A stretch of 54,007 bases of DNA from assembly GCA_039933015.1 (NCBI GenBank), contig JBDTOX010000185.1:1-54007 (forward strand). The letters run 5' to 3'. Below the pieces are notes generated by a model. The model was not told the origin of the DNA and did no database searches. It worked only from the letters and a program-made list of their open reading frames with translations. The translations under genes were made by a program, and so were the position numbers. Below are positions 25,246 to 34,006 of the stretch, piece by piece. This DNA comes from JBDTOX01 sp039933015 (GTDB lineage Bacteria; Pseudomonadota; Gammaproteobacteria; Burkholderiales; Methylophilaceae). The number at the start of each line of letters is the position of its first letter. Within the stretch, counting starts at the first letter, position 1.

Positions 25246-26439
25246 TCAACGTATCAGCAAACCACTGGGCGGTTGATTGGCGCGCCAATAGGCGCTGGCA
25301 GCAGCAACCCCGCTGCCCGGCTCGACTTTGATGCCAATATCCAGCATGGCCATTTCGGCCCCGCTAATGCCTGCCATCAAGTGGACTTCATTCATGTCGC
25401 CCAGGTGGCCGATGCGGAACAGCTTGCCCGCCATCTGCGCCAGCCCCGCTCCCAGCGCTACATTGTAGCGGTGATACGCACGCGTGATGACCTCGGCGCC
25501 ATTCATGCCCTCCGGCACCATGATCGCTGACACGCTATCCGAATACCACTGCGGGGCTTTGGCACACAGTGCTAGCCGCCAACCCTGCATGATGGCAGCG
25601 CGGCAACCTTCGGCCAGATAATGATGACGCGCGATGATGTTATCCAGCCCCTCTTCTGCGATCATCTGCAGCGCCTCCTTGAGGCCATACAGCAGCGACA
25701 GTGCTGGCGTATAAGGGAAGTAGCCATTGGCGTTGTGGATGAGCATGTCGCCCAGGTCGAAATAAGCACGCTGGAGTGTCGCGCCTGCGCGCATGCCGAG
25801 CGCCTTCTGGCTGACACACAGGATGCCGAGACCGGCGGGCAGCATCAGGCCTTTCTGCGAGCCAGCCACCGCCATGTCCACACCCCAATCGTCGAAACAG
25901 AACTCCAGCGAGCCAAGCGAACTGACGCAGTCCACCATCAGCAGTGCCGGATGGCTGGCAGCATCCAGCGCGTGGCGCACGGCGGCGATGTCGGATGCCA
26001 CGCCAGTCGAGGTTTCGTTATGCGTGGCCAGCACCGCCTTGATGGTCTTGTTGGTGTCATTGTTGAGGATCCGGGCATACTGCTCAATCGGCACACCGGC
26101 ACCCCACTCCACCTCGACCACCTCCACCTCGAGTCCGAGCCGCTGACACATGTCTATCCACAAGTGGCTGAACTGGCCGAAGCGCGACGCCAGCACCTTG
26201 TCGCCGGGGCTCAGCGCATTGGTCAGCGCAACTTCCCAGCAGCCCGTGCCGGACGACGGAAAAATAAAACACGTGCCTTGGGTGGTTTTGAACACTGGCT
26301 TCAGACCTTCGAGACAGGCCTTGCTAAGCTGGGGGAACTTGGGTGAGCGGTGGTCTTCCATTGACGCCACCATGGCGCGCAGCACGCGATCCGGCACATT
26401 GGTGGGGCCGGGGACAAACAGGAAATTACGGCCTGCCAT
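25246..26439 (-). CDS. sga: Serine-glyoxylate aminotransferase
   Basis: 397-residue PLP enzyme that transfers the amino group of serine to glyoxylate, giving hydroxypyruvate and glycine. The N-terminus FLFVPGPTNVPDRVLRAM and PSSGTGCWEVALTN are typical; the PLP lysine is in VAGSQKGLMLP near residue 190. The ATG at 26439 sits 6 bases after AGGAG, so it is preferred to an ATG two codons upstream that abuts the ribosome site. It is the first gene of the nine-gene cluster and links the C2 branch (glcDEF) to the glycerate branch (hprA, gck). Confidence 0.96.
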   Translation of the reverse strand: MAGRNFLFVPGPTNVPDRVLRAMVASMEDHRSPKFPQLSKACLEGLKPVFKTTQGTCFIFPSSGTGCWEVALTNALSPGDKVLASRFGQFSHLWIDMCQRLGLEVEVVEVEWGAGVPIEQYARILNNDTNKTIKAVLATHNETSTGVASDIAAVRHALDAASHPALLMVDCVSSLGSLEFCFDDWGVDMAVAGSQKGLMLPAGLGILCVSQKALGMRAGATLQRAYFDLGDMLIHNANGYFPYTPALSLLYGLKEALQMIAEEGLDNIIARHHYLAEGCRAAIMQGWRLALCAKAPQWYSDSVSAIMVPEGMNGAEVITRAYHRYNVALGAGLAQMAGKLFRIGHLGDMNEVHLMAGISGAEMAMLDIGIKVEPGSGVAAASAYWRANQPPSGLLIR

Positions 26440-26445
26440 GGTCAT

Positions 26446-26735
26446 CTCCTAATCTAAAAAAATTAGTTGAATCAGGACTGCCTTACGCGCTTGCCTTGCT
26501 TATGTTACTGACCGTACTGGCCGTGAGTTGGCGCAACACAATGTTATTCCAATTTAGCTCTTTATTCTTAAATTTTGCTCCTGAAAATTTCTGCCTCACC
26601 GCTGTCATTGAAACCGGGCATGCCCTGGCGGCAGGTATGGGCCATGTATGCTTCTCAGCGAGAAATCAGAACACCTACCCGGTAACATATTCGATGTAAA
26701 ATACCCGCAAATTCATTCACTCACAGAGAGAGTCA
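26446..26735. promoter_or_regulatory. Divergent intergenic region between the sga cluster and argB
   Basis: 290 bases holding the start signals of both transcription units. An inverted repeat AATTTA (26551-26556) and TAAATT (26569-26574) with a 12-base spacer lies about 110 bases upstream of sga and has the geometry of a LysR-type regulator box. A small hairpin (CTAAT with ATTAG around a T-rich loop) lies just before the sga ribosome site. For argB a -10-like TAAAAT is at 26697-26702 without a clear -35. No gene is seen here. Confidence 0.35.
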
Positions 26736-27617
26736 ATGCTCACCGAACCCACCCCCGGGCAGAAGGCCCACACGCTGGCCGAAGCCCTGCCTTACATCAA
26801 GCGCTTTTTCGACAAAACCATCGTCATTAAATATGGCGGCAACGCCATGACAGACCCGTACCTGAAGGAATGCTTCGCCAGCGACGTAGTGCTGCTCAAG
26901 CTCGTGGGCATGAACCCGGTTGTCGTGCATGGCGGCGGCCCGCAGATTAATGAGCTGCTGGACAAACTGGGCAAAAAGGGCGAGTTCATCCAGGGCATGC
27001 GCGTGACCGATGAAGAAACCATGGACATCGTAGAAATGGTACTGGGCGGCAGAGTGAACAAGGAAATCGTGCACCTGATCAATCGTCATGGCGGCAAGGC
27101 GGTGGGCCTCACCGGGCAGGATGGCAATTTCATACACGCGCAGAAATTGCTGATCGCCGATAAAGACGATCCCAGCCATATGATCGACATCGGCCAGGTA
27201 GGTAAAATCACGGCCATTGATCCCACCCTGATTACCTTCCTCGACAGCGGCGATTTCATTCCCGTGGTCGCGCCGATAGGCGTAGGGCCGGATGGCGAAA
27301 CCTACAACATTAACGCCGATCTCGTCGCAGGCAAGCTGGCCGAGATCCTGCATGCGGAAAAACTCATCCTGCTGACCAACACACCTGGCGTACTGGATAA
27401 AGAGGGCAACCTGCTGACCGGCCTCACACCCAAACAGATTGATGCCATGGTAGAAGACGGCACGCTCTCCGGCGGCATGCTGCCCAAAATCAGCTCCGCG
27501 CTGGATGCCGCCCGCAGCGGCGTTAAATCCGTGCACATTATTGATGGCCGCGTCGAGCATGCCTTGCTGCTCGAGGTGTTAACGGACGATGGCGTAGGCA
27601 CGCTGATCAATGCGTAA
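26736..27617 (+). CDS. argB: Acetylglutamate kinase
   Basis: 293-residue amino-acid kinase that phosphorylates N-acetylglutamate, the second step of arginine synthesis. Landmarks are VIKYGGNAM (about 30-38), VVVHGGGPQI, GMRVTDEETM, VAPIGVGPDGETYNINAD and LLTNTPGVLD, with the C-terminal GGMLPKISSALDA. The extended N-terminal helix (residues 1-25) is of the kind found in hexameric, arginine-inhibited ArgB, so feedback control is likely. It is separated from argA by about 11.7 kb. The ATG follows GAGAGAG, a moderate ribosome site. Confidence 0.97.
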   Translation: MLTEPTPGQKAHTLAEALPYIKRFFDKTIVIKYGGNAMTDPYLKECFASDVVLLKLVGMNPVVVHGGGPQINELLDKLGKKGEFIQGMRVTDEETMDIVEMVLGGRVNKEIVHLINRHGGKAVGLTGQDGNFIHAQKLLIADKDDPSHMIDIGQVGKITAIDPTLITFLDSGDFIPVVAPIGVGPDGETYNINADLVAGKLAEILHAEKLILLTNTPGVLDKEGNLLTGLTPKQIDAMVEDGTLSGGMLPKISSALDAARSGVKSVHIIDGRVEHALLLEVLTDDGVGTLINA

Positions 27618-27740
27618 TAATGCCCATCTGCATTACATGGGGATGCTGCGTTGACCGCCTCGCTTGCGCCTGATCATGCCCATTGTGCCGCCGGTCACTC
27701 GTTGTCGTCCGAGCTTGCCTGCGTACTGGAGCGGGGATAG

Positions 27741-28370
27741 TTGTCGCGGGTCTGGATATTCGATCTTGATGACACGCTACATGATGCCAGCACTCACATT
27801 TTCCCTCAGCTCAACCAAGCCATGACGCAATACATCATGGATACGCTGGCACTGGACGAACCGGCAGCCTTCAAGCTCAGGCAGCATTACTGGCGCATCT
27901 ATGGCGCAACGCTCAAAGGACTCATGCGCCATCACGGCACCGACCCCTATCATTTTCTTGATAAAACGCATGTGCTGATGGAACTGCCGCAAATGGTAAT
28001 CCAGACCAAAATGCTGCGGCACTTCCTGCAGCGCCTGTCAGGGCGTAAGGTAGTATTCACCAACGCGCCCATGGCCTACGCCCGGCGTGTGCTGGATATA
28101 CTTGGCATTGAAGATTTATTCGAAACCATATTCAGTGTGGAATCCACGCGCTTCCACCCCAAGCCCGCCGTGCGCGGCTTTAAGCGCCTGCTTACCACCA
28201 TAGGCGCAAAAGCGGCCGACTGCATCATGGTAGAAGACAGCCTGCCGGCACTCCGGACTGCAAAGCGCATGGGCATGAAAACCATCTATGTCACCAGGAC
28301 ATTACACAAACCAAACTATGTGGATGCCCGCACTTCCAGCGTGCTGAAACTTTCAAGAACCAATCTCTAA
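27741..28370 (+). CDS. HAD-family hydrolase, pyrimidine 5'-nucleotidase-like
   Basis: 209-residue haloacid-dehalogenase-fold phosphatase. Motif I is WIFDLDDTLHDAS (Asp8 nucleophile, Asp10), motif II is VVFTNAP, and motifs III/IV are HPKPAVRGF and IMVEDSLPALRTAK. The subfamily resembles SDT1/PhnH-like pyrimidine 5'-nucleotidases. The start is TTG at 27741, because TAG immediately precedes it in frame and no ATG fits. It lies between argB and slmA, an arrangement I associate with Betaproteobacteria. The context does not support it being the phosphoglycolate phosphatase of the carbon cluster, though the fold would allow it. Confidence 0.82.
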   Translation: MSRVWIFDLDDTLHDASTHIFPQLNQAMTQYIMDTLALDEPAAFKLRQHYWRIYGATLKGLMRHHGTDPYHFLDKTHVLMELPQMVIQTKMLRHFLQRLSGRKVVFTNAPMAYARRVLDILGIEDLFETIFSVESTRFHPKPAVRGFKRLLTTIGAKAADCIMVEDSLPALRTAKRMGMKTIYVTRTLHKPNYVDARTSSVLKLSRTNL

Positions 28371-28378
28371 GGGAAACC

Positions 28379-28951
28379 ATGGCAACCAAACCCGGCGAAA
28401 GAAAACAACAAATCTTGGAAATGCTAGCCAAGATGCTGGAAACACCCAAGCGTGAAAAGATCACCACCGCATCCCTAGCCGCCAGGCTCGATGTGAGCGA
28501 AGCTGCGCTGTACCGCCACTTTGCCGGCAAAGCGCAGATGTTCGGCGGCCTGATCGAATTCATCGAACAAAGCCTGTTCGGCATCATCAATAAAATCAGC
28601 TCCGAGGAAACCGATGGCCTCAGGCAAGTGCACCGCATCATCACCGTGCTGCTGCTGTTCGCAGAGAAAAACCCGGGCATGACCAGAGTGCTGATCGGCG
28701 ATGCGCTGGTCAACGAAGACGACAGCCTGCAACTACGCATTAATCAATTGTTTGACCGTGTGGAATCTACCCTCAAGCAATCACTGCGCATCGCCGAAAC
28801 CCAGACCGGCCGCAAGCTGGAACCGGAAGCTCAAGCCAACCTGCTGCTCTGCTTTGTGATAGGCCGCTGGCAGCAGTTCGCCAAGAGCGGGTTCAAGCGC
28901 AAGCCTATGGAGTATGTGCAGCAGCAGTTGGGGTTGTTATATGGGTTGTAA
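28379..28951 (+). CDS. slmA: Nucleoid occlusion factor SlmA, TetR family
   Basis: 190-residue TetR-like DNA-binding protein. SlmA binds specific sites across the chromosome and blocks FtsZ assembly over the nucleoid. The N-terminal HTH is TTASLAARLDVSEAALYRHFAGKAQ split around residues 29-51, followed by MFGGLIEFIEQSLFGIINKI, which is characteristic of SlmA. The C-terminal ligand-like domain ends RWQQFAKSGFKRKPMEYV. It begins 8 bases after the HAD gene. Its target ftsZ is in the same window at 35288. Confidence 0.93.
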   Translation: MATKPGERKQQILEMLAKMLETPKREKITTASLAARLDVSEAALYRHFAGKAQMFGGLIEFIEQSLFGIINKISSEETDGLRQVHRIITVLLLFAEKNPGMTRVLIGDALVNEDDSLQLRINQLFDRVESTLKQSLRIAETQTGRKLEPEAQANLLLCFVIGRWQQFAKSGFKRKPMEYVQQQLGLLYGL

Positions 28952-28991
28952 AACTTAATACAGTTATGTCTATTCCACGTTAGATAACACT

Positions 28992-29210
28992 ATGTTTCCA
29001 GCAGTAGTTACTATAACTATGGGGCACCTAACATCAACCGCAATAAGCTTCGCTGTGATCATGGTTGCCGGAACTTTTGTCGCCTTGATATTGGCCCATT
29101 CATTCGGCGGGAAATCTCAGATTAAGCGCCAAACAATTTTTAGCATTGTTAGTTTCGGCAGCTTATGTGCTGCTGCGTATTACGCAATGTCTAGGCTCAG
29201 TGGTGGGTAG
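28992..29210 (+). CDS. Hypothetical small membrane protein (72 aa)
   Basis: An ORF coding for two hydrophobic segments (about residues 18-35 and 48-64) separated by a short basic loop (GGKSQIKRQ). No ribosome site is evident before either the ATG at 28992 or the in-frame ATG at 29019, and I recognise no family. Base composition is more AT-rich than its neighbours. It may be a real small membrane protein or chance coding between slmA and the repeat region. Confidence 0.4.
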   Translation: MFPAVVTITMGHLTSTAISFAVIMVAGTFVALILAHSFGGKSQIKRQTIFSIVSFGSLCAAAYYAMSRLSGG

Positions 29211-29685
29211 TTGCGCCCAGGCCTACTGGGTATTCTCTAACCCATCCATCAACCGGGACGCTGGACTTGCCCCAAAAAAGTAAGCGTAGGATGGGTTGAG
29301 CATCGCGATACCCATCGAAAAGCTGGTGGGTTACGGCCCGCACGCACCCTACAGAACCAATCGTCATCCCTCTGTCGCTGCCGAGCAGCGGAGGCATAAC
29401 GGGAGGTTTCGGCAATCACCTGTTTGAACTCCGTAGCAAGCCACGGTTTGTGTGGCTTGTTAGGGCGAGTTTGATTGCCGCCCGTTATGCTGAGCAGCAC
29501 AGGGAAGCCACAGGCCGTGGCAGGGGGTGCCCTTTTCTTTAGTTACTTTCTTGTGGGCAAGCACAAGAAAGTAACTTGCCGCCGGCCAACCACCGGCCAT
29601 CACCAACACCCATTACGGGCATACTTGCCGAGTACCTGCCACATTGCAGCTATCTCAGCAGCATCTGGCGAAACCGACGAACAAC
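29211..29685. repeat. Structured intergenic repeat region
   Basis: 475 bases with no gene but strong symmetry. At 29286-29340 lie the GGATGGGT and ACCCATC motifs typical of dispersed proteobacterial intergenic repeats. At 29394-29490 three nested inverted pairs form a cruciform: GCATAACGGG/CCCGTTATGC outside, CGGCAATCA/TGATTGCCG in the middle, CAAGCCAC/GTGGCTTG at the tip. At 29541-29576 a perfect 15-base inverted repeat (AGTTACTTTCTTGTG) surrounds a 6-base loop. Such elements usually occur in many copies per genome; only one copy is in this window. Confidence 0.6.
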
Positions 29686-30900
29686 TCAGCTTTCCAGCAT
29701 CTTTTTTACCGCCTCTACCCTAGCCTCAAACACCGCCTTCTTAATCATCGCAGGCTCAGTATATTGCTTGGCCACCGCGCCAGCATCCACCGCCATCGCC
29801 GCTTCCAGCACCTGCAGCCAAAGCACTGCATGCTGGTAGGGCTTATTCTCGTAGCCGGTGCGGCCGCGGGAATCACTCTCGCAAGCCAGCAGAAACTCCT
29901 TAAACCTTTGCGGCTGGCGAATGGCATCCGTATCCTGCAGGAATTGCACCAGCGTATCGGGGCGCATTTCTTCCGCGCGTCCAGCCTTGCCGTGAAACTT
30001 GGCGACAATGTGCGCCAGCTCCTTACAGTCATTGGGCACACGTAAGCGCTTGCACACCTCCTTGAGCAGGTTAGCGCTGCGCTCTTCATGGCCGATGTGG
30101 CGCGGCAGGATGTCGGCAGGCGTGGTGCCCTTGCCGAGATCATGCGTGAGTGCCGCAAAGCGCACAGGCAGCGAATAGCCTTGCGCAGCAGCGAAATCAA
30201 TCACCATCATGACGTGTGCGCCGGTATCGATTTCCGGATGGTACTGCGGCGGTTGCGGCACACCGAACAGACGGTCTAGTTCCGGGAATATCTTGCGCAG
30301 AGCGCCGCATTCGCGCAATACCAGGAACATGCGCGAGGGTTTGGCTTCCATCAGGCCCTTGGCCAGCTCCTGCCACATGCGCTCCGCTACCAGCGCATCC
30401 ACTTCGCCGTCTTCCACCATCTGGCGCATGAGTGCCATGGTTTCTGCTGCTATGCTGAACTCGGTAAAACGCGCGGAAAAGCGGGCGGCGCGCAGGATAC
30501 GCACGGGGTCTTCCACGAAAGCCGGGCTGACATGGCGCAGGGTTTTGCTGTTGATGTCGGTAACGCCGCCATAAGGGTCTATCAGATTACCGTCTTCATC
30601 TTTGGCGATGGCATTGATGGTGAGATCACGCCGGGCCAGATCTTCCTCCAGCGTAACTTCAGGCGTGGCGTACACCTGAAACCCCTTATACCCTTTGGCT
30701 GTGCTGCGCTCGGTGCGCGCGAGCGCATACTCCTGCTGCGTTGCGGGGTGCAGAAAAACCGGGAAATCCTTGCCTACCGGGCGATAGCCAAGTGCCACCA
30801 TGTGATCGGGCGTGGCGCCGACGACAACGTGGTCATGGTCTTTAACGTCCAGGCCGAGCAGCTCATCGCGGACGGCACCGCCAACTATGTAAGTTTTCAT
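29686..30900 (-). CDS. cca: CCA-adding tRNA nucleotidyltransferase (multifunctional)
   Basis: 404-residue class II nucleotidyltransferase that adds or repairs the CCA end of tRNA. The N-terminal catalytic core has GGAVRDELLGLDVKDHD with the metal aspartates 21 and 23, then LARRDLTINAIA and a DxxxR region (VEDPVRILRAARF). A C-terminal HD domain (HVMMVID, LTHDLGKG) is present, as in the gammaproteobacterial and betaproteobacterial forms with added phosphatase and phosphodiesterase activity. Full length. It is followed downstream by the repeat region and preceded by an epimerase-like gene. Confidence 0.95.
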   Translation of the reverse strand: MKTYIVGGAVRDELLGLDVKDHDHVVVGATPDHMVALGYRPVGKDFPVFLHPATQQEYALARTERSTAKGYKGFQVYATPEVTLEEDLARRDLTINAIAKDEDGNLIDPYGGVTDINSKTLRHVSPAFVEDPVRILRAARFSARFTEFSIAAETMALMRQMVEDGEVDALVAERMWQELAKGLMEAKPSRMFLVLRECGALRKIFPELDRLFGVPQPPQYHPEIDTGAHVMMVIDFAAAQGYSLPVRFAALTHDLGKGTTPADILPRHIGHEERSANLLKEVCKRLRVPNDCKELAHIVAKFHGKAGRAEEMRPDTLVQFLQDTDAIRQPQRFKEFLLACESDSRGRTGYENKPYQHAVLWLQVLEAAMAVDAGAVAKQYTEPAMIKKAVFEARVEAVKKMLES

Positions 30901-30929
30901 GCTGAATTGTGAACAGGTGTACGCAGTGC

Positions 30930-31895
30930 TTATCGGCCAGCCTGTCTACGATAGCGATCATATGCATTGCGGGGTCTGCCCCCCGCGAGGTAATCCGGCA
31001 CCACTGCCTCAATCGCGGTGGGCTCGATACCGAATATCGCCGGAAAATCGCACGCGCAGACGCTATCAATCTGCATCGAATAAAGATTGTCGCGCGTCAT
31101 GAGCTTAACCGGCAACAGCTCCATGGCATAGGCCTGCAAATAAGACAGCTGATCGTTGAGGCCAACAATGCAGCGCTTTACGCCCAGCATATCCGCCACC
31201 ATCTGCACCAGCTCGCGCAGCGTATAGACCTTGGGCCCGCACAAATCATAGCACTGGCCTATGGTATCGATATGCTCCAGGCTTTTGACAAAGACCTGGG
31301 CCACATCTTCCACATAAATGGGCTGGAATTTGGCACCTGGCTTGGCCAACAGGATGACAGGCAGCAGCTTGACCAGTTTGGCAAACATGTTCAGAAACTT
31401 ATCGCCACGGCCAAAAATCACCGAGGGCCGGAATACGGTGACTTGTAGCGCCTCAGTGCTCGCATCAGGGGATGCCGGGGCAATCACATGAGCCTCGCCG
31501 GCAGCTTTGGAGCGCAGATATGCGCTGGGGGCATCGCGACTGGCATGCAGCGCGCTCATATGCAGCAGGCGCTGCACACCCTGGGCGCGGCAAATGCTGG
31601 CAAGACGGCGCGGCAACTCGGCATGCACCGCCTCAAAAGTGGCTTTGCCGCTTTCATGCAGAATACCGATGAGGTTAATCACCGCATCGCAGCCATGGAT
31701 TGCTGCGGCCAGCGCGGCATCATCCATCACATTGCATTCGACCACATCCACATTAGGCAGCAGTATGAGATGCTTGCTGGCTTCACGCCTGCGGGTTAAC
31801 ACTTTTACCTGATAGTTCGCAGCGTCGAGCTGCGCCGCGAGGGCGCTCCCCACAAAACCTGACCCGCCCAATATACATACTTGTTTGATACGCAT
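30930..31895 (-). CDS. NAD(P)-binding SDR protein, NDUFA9/complex I-associated type
   Basis: 321-residue atypical short-chain dehydrogenase of the NAD-dependent epimerase group. The nucleotide motif ILGGSGFVGSAL is at residues 7-18; the chain continues with DAVINLIGIL, MSALHAS and YLRSKAAGE, where Tyr and Lys take the usual YxxxK positions. The overall pattern is that of the NDUFA9-like family often annotated as complex I NAD(P)-binding protein. The function in bacteria is not established. The ATG at 31895 has GAGG upstream; 30 extra in-frame codons are ignored. It lies between slt and cca on the same strand. Confidence 0.82.
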   Translation of the reverse strand: MRIKQVCILGGSGFVGSALAAQLDAANYQVKVLTRRREASKHLILLPNVDVVECNVMDDAALAAAIHGCDAVINLIGILHESGKATFEAVHAELPRRLASICRAQGVQRLLHMSALHASRDAPSAYLRSKAAGEAHVIAPASPDASTEALQVTVFRPSVIFGRGDKFLNMFAKLVKLLPVILLAKPGAKFQPIYVEDVAQVFVKSLEHIDTIGQCYDLCGPKVYTLRELVQMVADMLGVKRCIVGLNDQLSYLQAYAMELLPVKLMTRDNLYSMQIDSVCACDFPAIFGIEPTAIEAVVPDYLAGGRPRNAYDRYRRQAGR

Positions 31896-31941
31896 TCTGC
31901 CCTCGGTTTTCTGGCCTATATTTACCGGCCTGTTTTTTAGC

Positions 31942-33894
31942 TTATTCGCCTTCTGCTGTGGCAAGCACACCGCCACTACCCGCAACCACCCCTAAACGCT
32001 GCTTCAATGTCTGAATTTTGACGCCGAGCCGATGCGCATAGAAATACGCATTGCCCATGACTTTTTGCACATAATTACGCGTTTCGCTAAACGGGATGGT
32101 TTCGGCATAAATCGCGCCTTCCAGTGGCTGGGAATCCGCCCAGCGTTTGGCACGGCTGGGGCCGGCATTGTATGCCGCAGTGGCCATCAGCGGCTGGCCA
32201 TCCATTTGATCCAGCACATGACGCATGTAATAGGTACCCATCTGGATATTGGTATCAAGCTGACCGATTTTGCCGTCGTGGTAACCATTCATGCCCAGCT
32301 GTTTGGCTATCCATTTTGCCGTAGCCGGCATCACCTGCATGAGCCCGGAGGCGCCTACACCTGATTTTGCATAGACGATGAAACGGCTCTCCTGACGCGT
32401 TAACCCATATACCCAAGCTTCATCCAGGCCCTGCTCACGGGCCGAATTTTGCATGAGCTCACGATAGGGCATGGGATAGCGCAGCGAGAAATCATGCGTA
32501 AATGTCGTTTTTTCAGCGGTAATGATGGCCAGGTCATACCATTCCTGACGCATAGCCAGTTCTGCCGCAGCGATCTTCTGCTTGTCATCAAAACCGCGTG
32601 TGGCCCAGAGCCATTCGGTTCTTGCCTCCCAACGCAAATCCAGACGTTGCAGTTCCATTGCCCGTTGTATGCCGGGAAGATTCTTGACAGCACTCACCTC
32701 ATCCTCAGCCGGCCGGTAATAGCTGGGGGGCTCGCTCAAGACATCGCCCAGCTCCTCTTCTGCCAGTAAGCCATAGTAGCTAGGCTCGCGCGACAGCGGT
32801 ACCAGGATGGCATTGGCGGCAGGTATCTGTTTTTTCTCCTTCAAGGCGCGGGCTTGCCAATAGCGCCAAACCGCATCTTGCTGCTGGGTGACAGGCATAT
32901 CGGCAATGGCGGATTGCAAGGCGGTCCAATCTTTCACCCGCATGGCGGCGCGGGCTCTCCAGGCCTGTTGTTCTTTATCCAGCATGACAGGCTGATCCGG
33001 CGCAACACTTTGCGCGCGGTCAAACCATGTCAGGGCTGCCGGATCATGTCTTCTGGCGGCATGCAGCGCGAAGCGCCCCCATAAATAGCTGCGATCTTCC
33101 GCTGTAAACATGGGCTGCAGTTGCTTCCAGTAATCTAAAGCCAGATCGGGCTGGCTGCGTGCCAGCCGGTCCAGCATATATAGATTAATTTCACGGCCAT
33201 AATGACTTTGGGTTGAAATGAGCTTCTTTTCCATCATGCGCTGTGGATTTTCGTAGGCACGGTCCAGCAGTTTGAGATCAGCTGAATCAATATTAGGCAG
33301 GTACTGCAGGGCAGACTTGGCGACGGTGATTTTACCGTCCTGCAAAGAAAGCCTGATGCGTGCCCAGATGTCATCTTCTGTCAGCGCACGGGCTTTGACC
33401 ATGTGCTCGAACAGCACATTACAATTAGCCGGCTGTTCGCCAGCCACCAGCCATAGCGGCCTGCCCATAGCGTAGGCTTGGGCATCACCGCGCTGGGCGC
33501 GGCCGTCTATGGAATAGCAGCTGACAGCAACATCGCTACCCTGATAATTGGGTAATTCTTCAAAGAAGGTGTCCCAATTCTGGCGCTTGCCCAAGGCCTT
33601 AAGCCATTCGCCGCGTACACGGTCGGCAAATGGCAGGTCGGCATAGCGGGTGAGGAAATTACGCACGGAGTCATTATCGGCATCACTCAGGTGCAACAGC
33701 ATGAGCCAATAATCAGCATAAGGTGCAAGCACGTAATCATGCGCCTGTAATTGCTGGAGATATTGGGCCAAAGCCTGGTCATCGCGATTTTTATAGGCAT
33801 TGCGTGCGCTGGCAAAAATATCATCATTGCCTAACGCCCACGCCGGACTGGAAAACAGTAACGTCAAGCCTAAAAATATACACGCTAATTGCAT
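31942..33894 (-). CDS. slt: Soluble lytic murein transglycosylase
   Basis: 650-residue periplasmic enzyme that cleaves peptidoglycan glycan strands with formation of 1,6-anhydro ends. A signal peptide is clear (MQLACIFLGLTLLFSSPAWA). A long helical superhelix rich in W-x-R and A-x-x-Y repeats follows, then the lysozyme-like domain with the catalytic Glu502 in RQESRF, GASGLMQVMPATA and AAYNAGPSRAKRW. Length and layout match Slt70. The ATG at 33894 is chosen because it starts the signal peptide; 18 codons upstream are ignored. It is placed just beyond the dcw cluster. Confidence 0.93.
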   Translation of the reverse strand: MQLACIFLGLTLLFSSPAWALGNDDIFASARNAYKNRDDQALAQYLQQLQAHDYVLAPYADYWLMLLHLSDADNDSVRNFLTRYADLPFADRVRGEWLKALGKRQNWDTFFEELPNYQGSDVAVSCYSIDGRAQRGDAQAYAMGRPLWLVAGEQPANCNVLFEHMVKARALTEDDIWARIRLSLQDGKITVAKSALQYLPNIDSADLKLLDRAYENPQRMMEKKLISTQSHYGREINLYMLDRLARSQPDLALDYWKQLQPMFTAEDRSYLWGRFALHAARRHDPAALTWFDRAQSVAPDQPVMLDKEQQAWRARAAMRVKDWTALQSAIADMPVTQQQDAVWRYWQARALKEKKQIPAANAILVPLSREPSYYGLLAEEELGDVLSEPPSYYRPAEDEVSAVKNLPGIQRAMELQRLDLRWEARTEWLWATRGFDDKQKIAAAELAMRQEWYDLAIITAEKTTFTHDFSLRYPMPYRELMQNSAREQGLDEAWVYGLTRQESRFIVYAKSGVGASGLMQVMPATAKWIAKQLGMNGYHDGKIGQLDTNIQMGTYYMRHVLDQMDGQPLMATAAYNAGPSRAKRWADSQPLEGAIYAETIPFSETRNYVQKVMGNAYFYAHRLGVKIQTLKQRLGVVAGSGGVLATAEGE

Positions 33895-34006
33895 TGAAAC
33901 ACCTGATAAATGATTACCTGAAAAGCATAGCACAGGCACTAGTGACAAGGGGACGCGATTAAAGTTAGACCAGGAAACCAGCGCAGTTACACGCTGATCT
34001 TGAAAA

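Noticed and set aside
15695..26439. Complete methylotrophic serine cycle
   Set aside because: glyA, malate thiokinase, malyl-CoA lyase and PEP carboxylase are not in the window, so only a partial pathway can be claimed.
26343..26699. 118-codon plus-strand ORF upstream of argB with a hydrophobic stretch
   Set aside because: It starts inside sga on the other strand and has no ribosome site; the region is better explained as divergent promoter space.
27741..28370. HAD gene as phosphoglycolate phosphatase for the glycolate cluster
   Set aside because: The motifs fit the SDT1-like pyrimidine 5'-nucleotidase group better, it is divergent from the cluster, and its place by argB and slmA reflects a different, conserved neighbourhood.
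29249..29500. Short proteins in the repeat region
   Set aside because: Frames here are by-products of palindromic repeat sequence; none has a ribosome site or known domain.
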